Below, piece by piece: positions 1-11,215 of a stretch of 60,000 nt of DNA. Position numbers and translations under genes: made by a program. The notes under the pieces are model-generated. The model was not told the DNA's origin. It saw only the letters and a list, made by a program, of their open reading frames with translations, and did not search any database. The stretch covers positions 14,138,001 through 14,198,000 of the forward strand of contig OX485809.1 of assembly GCA_950295325.1 (NCBI GenBank), read 5' to 3'. Every line of letters starts with the position of its first letter. Position 1 is the stretch's first letter. This DNA comes from Polytrichum commune. Its lineage: Eukaryota; Streptophyta; Polytrichopsida; Polytrichales; Polytrichaceae.

Positions 1-144
1 TGAACCGTTTACTAGTTGCAGATGCACCATTTGAACTTGAGGAATTCAAAACTTCAGGAAAATTACCCGTCATTTTAGAGGAATTTAGAGAATATACCTT
101 TAAATATTAAAATGAAACCAAAATATCACAACATGTAACTGGTT

Positions 145-146
<2 letters not shown>

Positions 147-181
<35 letters not shown>

Positions 182-331
182 GAACACATGAGGCGCTTGA
201 CCACTTGGCTAGTTTTTCCGTCAAGTAGAGAGATGATTTCACGGCCAGGTTTTGCACTACCAACCACTCCGTTCGGTTTGGGTACCTCTCTCCACTATCA
301 TCCGGTAGTTTAGGGTCATCTCGGACTAGAA
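147..331 (-). mobile_element. SINE copy 1, nested in R1
   Basis: The reverse complement matches the SINE at 37759-37946 along its length: a GGTCCGAGATGACC-type head, a GATGGTGGAGAGA block, a GGTTGGTGG block and a CTACTTGACGGAAAA block. Its 3' tail is an (AT)n run. Flanking 11-mers tggttggatat (140-150) and tggttagatat (333-343) look like a target-site duplication with one change, and the R1 repeat is continuous once the SINE is removed. Confidence 0.6.
148..178. repeat. (AT)n microsatellite
   Basis: Simple dinucleotide run of about 30 bp. It forms the apparent 3' tail of the nested SINE on the minus strand. Confidence 0.9.
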
Positions 332-1198
332 TTGGTTAGATATGGAAACACTAGGATGTTGACCAATTATGCCCAAAACTTTGCCCAAACATCGGAGAGG
401 GAATTATTGTATACAAATGTACCTCTCATTCATTTATCACAAAAACCATGAAAGAATATGCAATATGGAGAATCCTTCCTTTCTTCTTTTTGGTTGAACT
501 TGAAACTGAAATTAACTTTCATAGACCCCGGATTAGTCTACTCAAGATCATTTGAGAAGAATCGACAATAAACCGATAGGGGTTCAAAGTTTTTATGTTG
601 GATAAATGAAAGGTACGCTCATGTACGATTCTTCCCTCTCTCCATTATCTTGCTCTCAAAGGAGATCACCTTCACCAGGTCACATGCTTCCCATCACATG
701 TACTCTTTTGGAGTATAGCAAAAGGACACCAATTCCGGAATGGTGACAACTTTGGCTACCTCATCACGGGTCTCTTCAAGACCTCAAAATTAATACGGGA
801 TTCCACCAACATCTCTTACCACGGCAATGCATGTAAGGGGGTTTCACTGCACCAACGTACGTCTTATTTGAATTCAGCATGCAAAAGTTATGAGGATTTA
901 AGGTTTAAGTTATGAGGAGATGTATAACTTGAAACCAACACAGAAAGTCTCATGTGAAAGTAGTGGTCATATTGAAGCCATATTTATTTATGAGGCAAGA
1001 TATGGGATGTTGATTTGACATTCCCCACCTTAGAAAGAAAGATAACTATGATGTTGCCACTCGCGTGAAGTATGATGTTGCTTGTTCATGTCGGTACATG
1101 GATACCGACGTTTATATATATTCCATTCTTTTGTGGTGTTGCTTCGTTTTCAAGTTGATTTAAATCTATATGTAATCCTAAAACATGTATAATGAGAA

Positions 1199-1780
1199 TT
1201 AGAGGCCCTTCAAAGATAATAGCCTCCTTTTGTGGGTGAACACCTTGAACAACCGCAGACAAACCGACTCCCAATACGCAGCTTGAAAAAACTCATACAC
1301 CCCACACTCACCCCCACTCGCACCACTGCTTCCAACCTTCCCTCGTGACCCCACCTTTATGTTCCCACCCCAACAAAGCATATATATATATATATATATA
1401 TATATAGACCTGAGCGGGATACAAAGTTTATTCCTTATACACCAACTCTCAGCTTGCCCTCCGTTTATCATGATGCCAATATATCCATGTGCGGAATTTA
1501 TGGCCTTACATAGAGCTACCATATTACTCCATCCCCATTCCACATGGTACGTATCCTCTCTTCTACCATCTTCAATGAAGGCAAACTTGAAACCATGCCC
1601 TCCAACCTTGCCTAATGGTGTTCCTTGCACTACATACCCCCTGCCCCTCCCATCCCTAGTTGGGGAAGTTATTGGTGACGTTTGACCTGGTTCGTTACAT
1701 GGAGTCCACCACCAAAAGGTGGCAGTAGCCGCGGACAAAGTAACTCTCCATTCATGCTTGCCCTCAATTGAGGTCGGCAT
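1199..1780 (-). CDS. Unrecognised ORF, possibly element-derived
   Basis: A 193-residue reading frame starts at a true ATG (1778-1780). The first ~115 residues have a protein-like composition, rich in Gly and Trp, including FWWWTPC and HVEWGWSNM. The frame then crosses a (TA)n microsatellite that yields a run of Ile-Tyr, and the remainder looks non-coding. I recognise no family. It lies between two direct R1 repeats, so an old element-borne ORF or a degraded gene fragment is more likely than a working gene. Chance cannot be excluded. Confidence 0.2.
   Translation of the reverse strand: MPTSIEGKHEWRVTLSAATATFWWWTPCNEPGQTSPITSPTRDGRGRGYVVQGTPLGKVGGHGFKFAFIEDGRREDTYHVEWGWSNMVALCKAINSAHGYIGIMINGGQAESWCIRNKLCIPLRSIYIYIYIYMLCWGGNIKVGSRGKVGSSGASGGECGVYEFFQAAYWESVCLRLFKVFTHKRRLLSLKGL
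1379..1406. repeat. (TA)n microsatellite
   Basis: Dinucleotide run of about 26 bp inside the weak ORF at 1199-1780. Confidence 0.9.
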
Positions 1781-1939
1781 TTCTATCTATCTATCTTTTA
1801 AAAAGAATAATAAATCATATGCAACCTACAAAATTTTACAAAGTTGTTTTCAAAGATTGGCCTTTTACTCTACATTGTGGGGGTATTGATGATGGATTGC
1901 TAGGTGAGATTCACCACAAAATCAACCTTATTGGAAGTG

Positions 1940-2200
1940 AGGATCCTCTATTAAGTGCAGGTGTTGTCCACTTTTGTGGATCAATAAACGGGGAGAAATG
2001 GCTGCTAGTTACAAATGAACCAATTGAGTTTGAGAGATAACTAGTTGAAGTTGAAGACTTCACAAAAATTACCGATTATTCTAGAGGAACCTATGGAATA
2101 TACCCCAATATAATAATTTAATATTGAAAGATCGCAACATGTAACCGGTTGGACTTGGAAACATTATGATCTTGACTGATTGTGCCCAAAAATCTCCCAG
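1940..2200. repeat. Dispersed repeat R1, copy 2
   Basis: Colinear with 1-430 and 15180-15340: gctagttac, a gagtttgagagataac block, a segment ending in atataccccaat, then acatgtaaccggttgga and tggaaacatt. This copy has no SINE insertion, so it shows the empty site for the insertion in copy 1. Confidence 0.6.
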
Positions 2201-4887
2201 GACACTATTGTGGACCACTTCTAGCACCACCTCGTTGAGCGGATAAATCCCCGATTGGCCATTGTGATTGGCCAAAGTTGGTGCTCTTCTTAAAGCGTAC
2301 TTGCATCCTTCTTACACCACTACTATGAATGCCCAAAGTGGTGTTGTTTTGTACTGGATGCCGCATATGATTGACTGCTTTTAGCAATGACTTCCTCGAT
2401 GGCACCATTGTACTTACTTGTTGATGGCTTCAAGATGAAAAATAGATGTTGCCAAAAGGAATGTATTCCTTTAAAATACCGCTACCTTAATCCCCCAGGC
2501 AAATCCCTAGATTCCCACATGACTAGTTGAAAATATCCGGTTTACCTGAACATCCCCAACTATGATTGGGATCTCCGACTTATGTCTATGATAGGCAAGC
2601 CTGATAATTGCTTCCAATATTGGTATACTTATAATTCTAAGAGCCAAGATAAATATCTTTTGCATTCTTAAAGCACAGGTACTTATAGATGACCTAAAGT
2701 GACTTATGTTTATGATAGTACTGAATATATGTAGATCTCAAATGTGAATATGTATATGTGCATTAGAAACCGCTTAAGACTAGCGTTAGAATCTAAACTG
2801 TAGACTACAAGGACTGCAGTACTACCAAACCACTAATAAATCCCATTATGTTAGAAGCCAAAAAACATACACAAACGTCACCAAATGTATGATGCCAAAT
2901 CCATTCAGGAGGTCCCCACCTATGATCAGGGAAAACCGACGGCTAGTTCATTATCAGCCGATGGATTTCCCCTCATGGCCAGTCCAAATTTCCAACCATC
3001 GGATGGCAATCCGACTGTAATTTCAATCCTCCGGCAATTAGCCGATGGACTAGAAAATGTCCCTGAAATGTAGCCGATTCTTATTGTGAGTTACTGGATT
3101 TCAGCCGGAAGCATCCAGAGCGCTATTTGTCTGGGGCATCTGATGATGCACTTGAGGAAGTACCCTAAACCTTAAACTTTTTGAATTATGCAACCTTTCC
3201 ATGACCAAATCCAATTGCTTTTATGAAGAATTGGGGGACCCTTGGCCTTCAAGCGGTGAAGGCATTGCTAGGTTCAATTCCTGCCAAGAATATTAACTCT
3301 TCAAATTTAAAGTTTTGAACATGCCTTTCTTTTCACTTATTCAAGATTTTGTACTAAGAAACGATTTCTAATAACTTTTCATACATTTTTTAAACAATTA
3401 GTGCTGATATGAATTCCATTTAATCGAATATTGGCCAATGAAAATATGAAAATATAGGCAATTGGCCGATTGATTTTACAAAAGACCGGCTCTTGCCGAT
3501 GTAAATTGGAAAAAATCCGACCCTTCGTAGCAACTACCGGCAATTAGCTACTAAGGCTTCAAAAACTTCCCGAACTCTGGTCCCCACTCCACGACTCCCT
3601 GTTTAACACTAACTTAAGGTTAAGAGCAGGTCTTAAATGAACACTTTTAGTTCTGCACCCACTTCTTGTAGAATACGAAACACGCGATTAGAGCAACATG
3701 ATTAGCAAATCTGGATTGTGCCAGCCATTTCCTCATTAACCACAGAGCTCACATGAATAGCTTCTTCCTTATGAAGACAAAGACTAGCCTAGATTGAATC
3801 TTCATACTGTCTTATCGTGAGGTCGCAAACCATATTGTCTAGAATAGTTAGTATCGGTATGAGAACAGAGTCCAATCTCATTTTAATGGATGTGTTTTTG
3901 GTGTTTGTTCTTGACTACAAACCTTATGATTGTATACCACGTCAATGTGGGTGTTTGATTAAGAAGAGTGTATCACATGTTGCTCACATATCTTCAAGTA
4001 ACTATGTTAGGTGCATGTGAATGTTGAAATGAATATGACAACAAATGTAGAGTGTCTTGTTGAATTTACGGTTGCTTGAACCTTTACTAAATTTTGTTTG
4101 ATGTCACCTTCAATTTGTGGGTTGTTCAGCCCATTCTCCTTGAATTTTACTTTCAATATACCCCCTCTTGGTCTTTTCATCTATTGTGTGTGGTTGTTAT
4201 ACGTAGACCCATGCTTCAAAAGTTAAGGAACTCAATTTGAAGATCAATGTGGAGGAGTTTGTAGTTGTGTTGTTGCAATTGGAGCCTCTTCCATTACTGA
4301 TTGGTGTGTGTTTTGATTTTTTTTCTTTTCCCTATTGTGTGTTGGGGTGTCAGGTTTATTATGCTATGCCAATGGAGCAAAATTCTAGGGGGAGAATAGT
4401 TCAAATCCACCTCATTATTTTTTACAACAATATGTCTCAAGAGGGTTCCAGGAAGTGTGTGAAAAACATGGTTGCCACATTCTACGCACATCTCATGCCA
4501 CCTTGTAGCAGTGGTAATTGCCACAACCCCTAACATGTCGGATTTCTAGCTTCTATTCAAGTAGAGGAAACCCACTCGTTCTCGCATCCACATCTATAAA
4601 CAATTGGAAGTGAAAGTGAATAGTATACAAGAAAATATGCTAAGAAAGCAGAAAGTGTAGGATCCACTTTTCCAACAAATTGAGCAAATTCTTGCCACCA
4701 CAATCTTTCAAACATAAAAGAAGACCAATCAATGCCACCTTATTACCCCTCAAACTTTCACCTGCAAACAATCGATTTACTTAATTTGGTTTAGAATTCT
4801 TCAATTGGTGAGCTATTTACCACGTGTCTTTTGCAAAATAACGTGAAATCAAACAAGTACTTCACCAATGTGGATATGTATTAGGTG
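2201..4887. other. Intergenic DNA, no gene seen
   Basis: Only short ORFs in all frames, without recognisable motifs or paired splice sites. AT-rich, with scattered CCGAT/CCGGT-containing segments around 2930-3560. No tRNA, CRISPR or transposase signature was noticed. Confidence 0.5.
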
Positions 4888-5007
4888 ATCGTTTTATTGG
4901 AACCGGTTATCGGTGTAGAACCGGTTCTGTCAAGGTGGCGAGCCCGCGAGGGCGAGCCAGCTGGACATAACCTGTTCTGCACTGATGACCGGTTCCAATA
5001 AAACGAT
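4888..5007. repeat. Fold-back (inverted repeat) 1
   Basis: Arms 4888-4928 and 4967-5007 are nearly exact reverse complements (41 bp with a few mismatches), starting atcgttttattggaaccgg. The ~38-bp centre is GC-rich (gcgagcccgcgagggcgagc). The structure would extrude as a long hairpin. Confidence 0.8.
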
Positions 5008-5013
5008 TACCGG

Positions 5014-5206
5014 ACGTAACCGGTTGGCCGCTTTGTTGAGCCGCGCAGGTGACCTAAACAGTGGGTCACCTGTCGTCTTCTTCAACATATCCGATTTAGA
5101 TGATCATAACCGGCTGGGATGTCGAGGTTATCGTCTGCAAACCTGTGTGCTCAGAGCCAATCATGTAGTGCCACCTCGGCGAAACAAAGCGGCCAACCGG
5201 TTACGG
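5014..5206. repeat. Fold-back (inverted repeat) 2 with nested inner hairpin
   Basis: Arms 5014-5043 and 5177-5206 are near-perfect reverse complements (core taaccggttggccgctttg). Inside sits a second small inverted repeat, caggtgacc (5046-5054) against ggtcacctg (5064-5072). It starts 6 bp after fold-back 1 and shares the ACCGGTT motif, so both probably belong to one fold-back element. Confidence 0.75.
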
Positions 5207-5224
5207 ATACATCAACCAATGGGC

Positions 5225-5282
5225 TTCCTCTTACAACAACAACAACATCGACAACATCGACAACAACGACGACGACAATGCG
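5225..5282. repeat. Trinucleotide (ACA/CGA)n repeat
   Basis: Imperfect run of acaaca and cgacga triplets directly after fold-back 2. Confidence 0.8.
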
Positions 5283-5420
5283 TCTTCCTCACCTTAGCCA
5301 CAAAAATGTGAGTGTACAATTAGGAAGAGTGACCACATAATGTGCACGTATGTTACAACCACCAAAGCAAGCACGGTTTCCTAAGAATTCGCAGGCCTTC
5401 AAAGCTCTTGAGTGTGCGGC

Positions 5421-5453
<33 letters not shown>

Positions 5454-7250
5454 TTGGGATTGCACCCAATTCGTACAAGCAAGTTATTAGAAAGGAGAAC
5501 AAAGAAAGTGGAATCCAACATGAGGCTTGGGGCGGCCGGCCAACGGGATATTTTGTGTGTGTGTACTAATACCTCGGCAGGCAGCCCCGCTTGATCTTCA
5601 TTGTGTTGTAAGTTGCATCATAGTAGCTTCACAAGGGCCACCCATTCATGGTATCTATGTGTGTCTACATAAAGACATCCATAAGGGAGGTGAAACCGTC
5701 GTGACAATTTAATTTATAGCTTGGAAAATGGTGATTTGAGATAAATTTGACCATGGAAATGATGTTTGAACTCCCGCACTAGCTTAGCAAGACTAGGTTG
5801 AAATGAATTGGCTCCAAACCTCATAAAGGGTTTCATTCTATTATGATCCTTTCGTTCATGATGAAAGAGTTCACATAGACACCACAAATCTCAAGCCTCC
5901 GAGTCAGAATCCTACAATACCTTGACATTATATGGTTATATTGTAAAATCCCTCCAATGTAATTTCCATTGATCACAATATGTTATGGCATTTTCACTCT
6001 CACATGTTCTCATGTCTAAGCCCCTCACCAATTATTATTATTGTTATTATTATTATATTTGTTTCAATAATGTTTTAAGTCCTCATATCAAGTCCATTTG
6101 GGGACAAGAGAGGAAAGGGGGGGGGGGACCTTTTGTAATATACACACCCCTCCCATGCCCAACCATGGAAGTTGAAGGTGAAAATGTTTCAATGGGTTTT
6201 ATAACTCCTTAAAGTTTTTTAATTACTTAAATGTGACTCCTGAATCAACATGAGAGGCTTTGAAACAATGCAGTGAGATTAAGTTGGGATAAGACATCCA
6301 TAAACCTACTAAGGTAGACGTGCCTGATCTTAATTTGATTACTTATCTTAATCGGACACCTTTATGTGAGTCGCATGTGGTTAGGTGTGGCTCCAACAAC
6401 AAATTCGAAAAAAGAAATGTGTTTTAAATTTTTTGAAATACATGCTCAAAATATGATAACCATTATAGGTTTAATAGTCAACATATTCAGACGGTAGGGA
6501 GTCTTCACTTTGACGATGAATAGATATTCATATGAGCTCCAAAAAAACTATGAGAAAAGTGGCTATGGCCTCGACTTGCCTTCGCTAGCCATCTCATAAT
6601 AACCATGTGTTTCCTTATACTAGGAGAAATCTTCACACCTAATTTCACTTTTAAGGGTGGTATGAAGGCCTTGGGGGAAGATGGCCTCTTCAAGTGACTT
6701 ATGCTTGACCGGTGGTTGTAGGTGAGAGGAGATTATGCACGTTAGCTTACGGTGACAACCGAAGTAAATTGGGCTTAAATTTGGAACCACCATGGATGGA
6801 GGTTACATGTTACACCACTCCAAGGGCCGTGTGTTTCTTTAAGGACATTTGGAGTGTGACTAGCCAAGACCGATATGAGCCCAAAATGGTTGCTCATATT
6901 TGTTTTATGCTTAGAATTTATGTAGAATTGCATTTGGAGTGTTATTGAAACAATCAAAAGTATAAAAAGAGTGAGGCTTGGTGTGGTTTATGTTTTAGGC
7001 TTTAAGCCTATTTTGTGTAGTTAAGTAGAAGCTTAGTGATATTAGGGAGTGTTGTGGTTAAGTGAGTAGTGTTTGATGAAGCAAGAGGAAGGGCCTTGGA
7101 TTTAAATGTTTGAATTAGAACATGCTCTTGTTGGTTTAGAGGGTGAGGATTTAGTGGATAGGATAAGGTCCTACTAAGTAGGAGAAGGTTAGGGGGTTTG
7201 TGGTCTTGGGTGCCCTCTCCTCTTCTCTCCTCCTCTCTCTTTTCTCTTTT

Positions 7251-7288
<38 letters not shown>

Positions 7289-7400
7289 AGAGGAATTTGA
7301 GCTCTTAGAGCTAGGAAGTGTGGGAATTAGGAAGGGGTTTAAGGGAATCAAGGGAGCTTGGTTAGGGTAATTAGGTAGGGGGCTTGGTAGAGTTATATAT
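5283..7400. other. Intergenic DNA with microsatellites
   Basis: Contains (CT)n at 5420-5447, an ATT-rich triplet run at 6028-6057, a G10 run near 6118-6127 and a long (CT)n tract at 7217-7288. The ORFs here are short and several are simple-sequence translations. No gene is supported. Confidence 0.6.
7217..7288. repeat. (CT)n / pyrimidine tract
   Basis: An imperfect CTCTCC/TTCTC segment followed by a pure (CT)n run of about 25 bp. Confidence 0.9.
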
Positions 7401-7404
7401 ATAA

Positions 7405-7730
7405 TTAGCTCAGTTGGGATACTTGCTGGTCTCGACTGGGAATACTTGTTAGTTCAGTTGGAAATACTTGTTAGTTCAGTTGGGGTACTTGCTGGTCTTG
7501 GATGGAAATACTGTAAGCTCAGCTAGGATACTTGCTGGTCTTGGCTGGGAATACTTGTTAGTTCAGTTGGGATACTTGCTGGTCTCGGCTAGAAATACTG
7601 TTGGCTCGGTTGGGAATACTTGTTAGCTCAGTTGGGATACTTGCTGGTCTCGGCTGGAATTACTGTTGGCTCAGTTGGGAATACTTGCTGGTTCGGCTGG
7701 GGATACTTGTTGGTGGTTCGGCTGTTGGAC
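7405..7730. repeat. 22-bp minisatellite
   Basis: About 15 tandem variants of a ~22-bp unit close to GYTRGYTCRGYTGGGAATAC plus TT. Two main forms alternate, one with gctggtctcggctgg and one with gttagttcagttgg, suggesting a higher-order repeat of two units. No gene overlaps it. Confidence 0.85.
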
Positions 7731-8274
7731 GTGGAGAAGGTGGCCGAGTTGGGAGCCGGGTATAAACCCTCAACGGGCCCGGTCGCAAACTCAATTGGGT
7801 ATGACAATGGCCAAGGGCCAAGATCCTAGAGCCTAAGGGGAATTTATTTTCACATAGATGAGGAAGGGCATAAAGGCATGAGTATTAGTTGGGATTTGAT
7901 TATGGAGTTGAGAAGTAGGATAGGAGGGAAGGTATAAATAGAGAAGAGCATTTTTCAATGCTTGTATTCGTATTATGGAATAAATGGTTTGCAAGAATTG
8001 GTGGGAATTGAAATGGAGTTTGGTGAAGTTGGTAAGCGGGAGCTATGCAAACATGAATGTGATAACCATTCCCTCACCCAGACTAGGACGCTTAAGGGTG
8101 GGTGGTTTGGCCTCACAACCGACTTCGGTTCTTGGGAGGTTGCTCAACACAAACTTTTTTGGTTGGTGGATGAGGAAGTGAATTTGTGGCTTAAGGCGGT
8201 GGAACTTACAGTTCATTCCAATGAGAGAGGCACTCTCAAACGATGAGCATGGGGTGAGAGACACTCTCAACTCA

Positions 8275-8320
8275 TCTAATAAGTGTATGAGTGGCTTGTC
8301 ATTTTGGTACACTTATTAGA
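8275..8320. repeat. Perfect 13-bp inverted repeat
   Basis: tctaataagtgta (8275-8287) is mirrored by tacacttattaga (8308-8320), with a 20-nt loop. Pairing continues 4 bp outward with one mismatch. Confidence 0.8.
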
Positions 8321-8368
8321 CGAGTTTTTGGCAGGTTGAGATTGATGAGAGTAACATTTGTAAGCCTA

Positions 8369-8469
8369 CGGGCCACTTAACACATGAGACTGGAGGCTCG
8401 TGACCATTGCATTCTAAGATTTCTCATTGGTTGAAAAGGCCGAGACCGTCCAAGTTCACGTCACACTAA
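8369..8469. repeat. Dispersed repeat R2, copy 1
   Basis: Colinear with 39089-39188: gggccactt, a gagactg block, a cgtgacca block, tctcattggt, gaaaaggc and gtccaagttc. About 100 bp each; the element type is unknown. Confidence 0.65.
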
Positions 8470-9054
8470 AACACCTCCATCGAGTTTTTTCCAGACCGGG
8501 GTTTATTCATAGGACCAGGGTTAGGGCCTACGATCAGTAACCCGATCATTAAATAATGTCCGCCCCGCCCGACTTCGATAAAAGAGTTGCCTTTGCGTTC
8601 TTGAAGGCCACGTGTCCACAAAATCCATAGTGAGTGCACCTCAACTTCAAGGCCCAAAACCCGACATACATGTTCACATCCACTAAGTAATACTGTAGGC
8701 ACTTTGATTGGGATTCTATCCCCGTATTGAAACCGTCAATAAAGTTGTAATCAACTTGGAAGTTAGAGATATGACAAATTCCTCCCTAGTAATGAGGTGA
8801 TAAATTTGAGACGCACCATTGGAAAGCGCCTTTTTCATTCTAAAATTGGAGTTAAAATCATGTGCTAATTTCAAAGAATTCGTTTTTATAAATTTTGATT
8901 AATGCTCGTCCTTTCACAACTGAATTAATTTTCTGCAAGCATGGATACACATTGTAACCAATTAAGCGTAATTGAATGTAATTAAAACCTATCAAGCCCA
9001 ACCAAATAAGCCTAACATTTTCCTAACATTTTTTGCATGACACAGATTGCATAA

Positions 9055-9667
9055 GGGTGCAAGCACGGTAAAGTGGACAACTCTTGATCCCTGCCTAATG
9101 TTAAGTGAAAGTGATTCAATTTTATGTACTAACTTTGAATTTTGTGAAGAAATATACCATAGACATTTTAAAAACATCTTGATCTACAAAGCCAAGCAGT
9201 TTATGATGACAAAAAGAATTCCAAGAAAAGTCTACCTATTTTAGAAGACGGTGCAAGTGGCGTGCAAGTAGGTGATATTGAATAAGTGACTATCTAAAAT
9301 TTGTTTAAAATATGATAAAATTACATTAAATTGATGGTTTTTTACAAAATTTTGTGGTGATGCCCTCAAGTAGATAATGAATTCAAGGAATATAAAAAAA
9401 ATCTAACTTCAAAATAGTTAAGGTCATGAAATCTACATCCAAAACCAGACTCAACCATTTGTTTTTGAGCATCACTTTTGATGCTAAGTATTGAAGATCT
9501 CAACTTGATATTCTACATTTGAGTATTTAACACAACAATAGAGGTCATCATAAAAAAATTTCCAATTTAAATAACTCTTTGCTACTACTTTTAGGCCTTT
9601 GACCAAAAAAATTATGGTTTTAGTATACCAAAGCACTTTTTTGGTCCACTTTACCATGCTTGCACCC
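9055..9667. mobile_element. 613-bp non-autonomous TIR element (Tourist/Harbinger-like)
   Basis: Both ends carry the same ~24-bp terminal inverted repeat, beginning gggtgcaagcacggtaaagt on the left and its near-exact reverse complement on the right. ATAA immediately precedes the left end (9051-9054) and follows the right end (9668-9671), as expected of a target-site duplication. GGG-starting ends with a TAA-type duplication recall PIF/Harbinger (Tourist) MITEs; that class is inference. The inside is AT-rich with no transposase. Confidence 0.75.
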
Positions 9668-9671
9668 ATAA

Positions 9672-10825
9672 CTCCTACCTAGAGTTCTGCAATAACTGAC
9701 ATGTGTATTTGTGTCATGCACCATGTGTCATGACACCCAAAGACTTTGTAAATTGATTTTTTTTCAAGAACTCGGACCATGGAAGTTGGACCAGGATAGA
9801 AAGCCATCTTCCATGGTGTGAACCCATCCTTACTAAGTGGATACGAACATGTATGTCGGATTTTGGGCCTTGAAGTCGCGCTGCACCCAACATTGGGCAT
9901 TGTGGACAACGCAACCCCCAAGAATGCAAAGGCAAAACTCTTTTATTGAAGTCGGGCAAGGTAGATATTAGTTTCTGACCAGGTTTTGGCCCAAAAGTTT
10001 TTCCCAAGTTGCCCGAAAGCCCCGGCCCTAGGGCTTTAGGGCCCACCCTAAACTAAAAGAGAGGGTATTGTGGGAACTTTGGTGAATCAAACAGACTAAA
10101 CCCCACGTACTTATGGAAACACCTTTGCACATGCACTTCTCGATCTGCTTTGCTCTGCTTGGCTTGCATGCATGCAAAACATAAAAAAAATGAGGCCCCT
10201 CATGACTCGTGTGCAGCTGCCACGTGGCACTTGGATTAAGGACAAATAAGCCACTATTGAGGGCCTAACCTAATGCCGGGCCCACCATCGCTTGAGAGTC
10301 GTTGTGCCCCCCCCATTATCCTCCGTGGCTGCGTGGGTGAATGACACGTGCATTTCATAGGCCAATGAGGAGAATGCGTGGGTCCCACTGAGTCTATTTC
10401 TACCGTCCCCAACTTGCCGTCAGCAGGTCGCAGCGGATGGATGAACATCTGGATGTGGGCCCTGGATGGAAGCTGCAGTTGGTCGTTGGATGAAATATTT
10501 GGGTTCTTTCTTCAGGAGGTGCATTTTTGGACGAGATGCGGAACGGCCTTGGTTCTTGGAAAAGAGCGGCTCCAGGAGCTTACCCACAAGATTTTAAATG
10601 CATTTTTGCTTACGATTGTGGGCCGACATTGCTAGAAAACGGGGTCATAGAATTACGCATTTCCCATTTCACACGGGCGGTTGTTGCAGCCTGACCTTAA
10701 TTACAATTGCAGATTAGACTCGACACATGAAAATGGGATCATGTCATAATGACCGCCTGTATCAAATGATAAGTGTGTTTTAGGACCACGTTTTCTAATG
10801 GTGCAATGCCACCTGCACCTCCATA

Positions 10826-10880
<55 letters not shown>

Positions 10881-11215
10881 TCCAAAATTTCCTAATTCGA
10901 GGGCTTTGTAATTGATTTCGGTGTCAGATTTCATAAAAATAATAAACTATGGATTTTCGTATTATTTAAAGGTTTAGACAAGGTATGCAAGGGAAGATAT
11001 TTTTGAGCATACGAATGGCAAGTGTCATTTGTGTACACTTTAGTCAACTTGTAGACCAATGTGTAACATAGGCATGCACCTCAACACATTATTGAACATG
11101 CTCATGCCAAGATATTAGTAAGCGCACTTGAAAGCCAAGTGTCATGAGTTTACACTTGTGCTGAAGTTGTTAATCATCAATGTAACCTAGCATACGTCTC
11201 AAAATAGGGTAAGTG
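9672..11215. other. Intergenic DNA, no gene seen
   Basis: Slightly more GC-rich around 9900-10600, but frames are short on both strands. Contains a long (GA)n tract at 10829-10876. No family signature recognised. Confidence 0.5.
10829..10876. repeat. (GA)n microsatellite
   Basis: Pure GA dinucleotide run of about 48 bp. Confidence 0.95.

Larger units (their letters stand above)
1..430. repeat. Dispersed repeat R1, copy 1 (interrupted by a SINE)
   Basis: This stretch resembles 1940-2200 and 15180-15340. Shared blocks include a GAATT/ACCGGTT-rich segment, a conserved AGAGGAATTTAGAGAATATACC-like segment and an 'aacatgtaac(c/t)ggttgga' block. After the interrupting SINE the similarity to copy 2 resumes with 'tggaaacac..gatgttgac' and 'tgcccaaaa'. 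It is probably an old transposable-element piece; the left edge lies outside the window. Confidence 0.6.
431..1940. other. Gene-poor stretch between two R1 repeats
   Basis: No gene is supported except a weak minus-strand ORF at 1199-1780. R1 copies lie on both sides in the same orientation, about 2 kb apart, so the stretch could be the inside of a small decayed retroelement. I see no reverse transcriptase or integrase motif. Confidence 0.4.
7731..9050. other. Intergenic DNA with a short hairpin and repeat R2
   Basis: Apart from the hairpin at 8275-8320 and R2 at 8369-8469 nothing is recognised. ORFs at 7962-8312 overlap on both strands and carry no family signature. Confidence 0.5.

Noticed and set aside
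7405-7730. CRISPR-like regular repeats
   Set aside because: Units are contiguous without unique spacers, and the host is a plant. It is a minisatellite.
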